From positions 1 to 23,749 of the forward strand of contig JAFPCJ010000177.1 of assembly GCA_017423885.1 (NCBI GenBank): 23,749 bases of DNA, in the 5' to 3' direction. The stretch comes from Clostridia bacterium. Its GTDB lineage: Bacteria > Bacillota_A > Clostridia > Oscillospirales > Acutalibacteraceae. Both the position numbers and the translations under genes were made by a program. Every line of letters begins with the position of its first letter. Position 1 is the stretch's first letter. The notes beneath the pieces were generated by a model. That model did not search any database. It worked only from the letters and a program-made list of their open reading frames with translations, and was not told the origin of the DNA. This document shows positions 23,609 through 23,749 of this stretch, one piece after another.

Positions 23609-23749
23609 TCTCCTTTATGTTTTCTAACGCTGCGTTGCATTTATTATAGAATACTCAGCGAAAACATACCACCAATCCGGCGTTTCTAAATGTAAACTTC
23701 AGGTTGCATTGCTTGATTTAAGAGATTATATTCATTTAATCAAACTGAA
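23609..23749. other. Right flank of the IS element, no gene seen
   Basis: The last 141 bp are AT-rich with no supportable coding frame. A weak hairpin can be drawn: ATGTTTT (23617-23623) and CGCTG (23628-23632) with CAGCG (23656-23660) and AAAACAT (23661-23667), around a 23-nt loop. There is no T-tract. It may be the other half of the intergenic region in which the IS inserted. Confidence 0.5.

Overview
The window looks like a chromosomal segment of a gut or rumen anaerobe of the class Clostridia, probably Oscillospiraceae/Ruminococcaceae-like. This is inferred from cohesin and dockerin modules, InlB-type and FN3 repeats, strong GGAGG-type ribosome binding sites, TGA used as stop, and gut-type glycosidase families. 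No rRNA, tRNA or CRISPR array was seen.

Region 1 (2-7021, + strand) is a tight run of four secreted multidomain proteins ending in a clear intrinsic terminator. The first is cut by the window edge. The next three each carry an N-terminal signal sequence, a cohesin-like domain and dockerin-type calcium loops. They differ in cargo: a C39-like cysteine protease fold with SH3b and BIG2 domains, a Cys-rich module with a second cohesin, and a BspA-type leucine-rich module. A stand-alone DUF4091 (GH123-like) glycosidase follows (7059-8678).

Region 2 (8746-20807) is a nine-gene, minus-strand sugar-catabolic operon read from a consensus sigma-A promoter at 20673-20701. The order of transcription is Gfo/Idh/MocA oxidoreductase, zinc MDR dehydrogenase, FGGY kinase, DTE-family ketose 3-epimerase, FucI/AraA-type sugar isomerase, DeoC aldolase, GH2 glycosidase, GH172 (DUF2961) glycosidase and a DeoR-family repressor. 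Genes overlap or lie 1-52 bp apart. The set suggests release of a furanosidic or related sugar, isomerisation to a ketose, C3 epimerisation, phosphorylation and entry into the pentose-phosphate pool. D-arabinose from D-arabinofuranosides is one coherent candidate, but it is unproven. No transporter gene is in the window. Two matching palindromic elements in inverted orientation bracket this operon exactly.

Region 3 (20823-23749) holds a short GH127-like gene on the minus strand, an intergenic stretch with nested hairpins, and an apparently intact IS110-family element (about 22196-23608). The long left end of the element folds into two stem-loops. One carries 11 nt identical to the predicted RE-LE donor junction, as expected of a bridge RNA donor guide. 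The same junction would also assemble a -35/-10 promoter.
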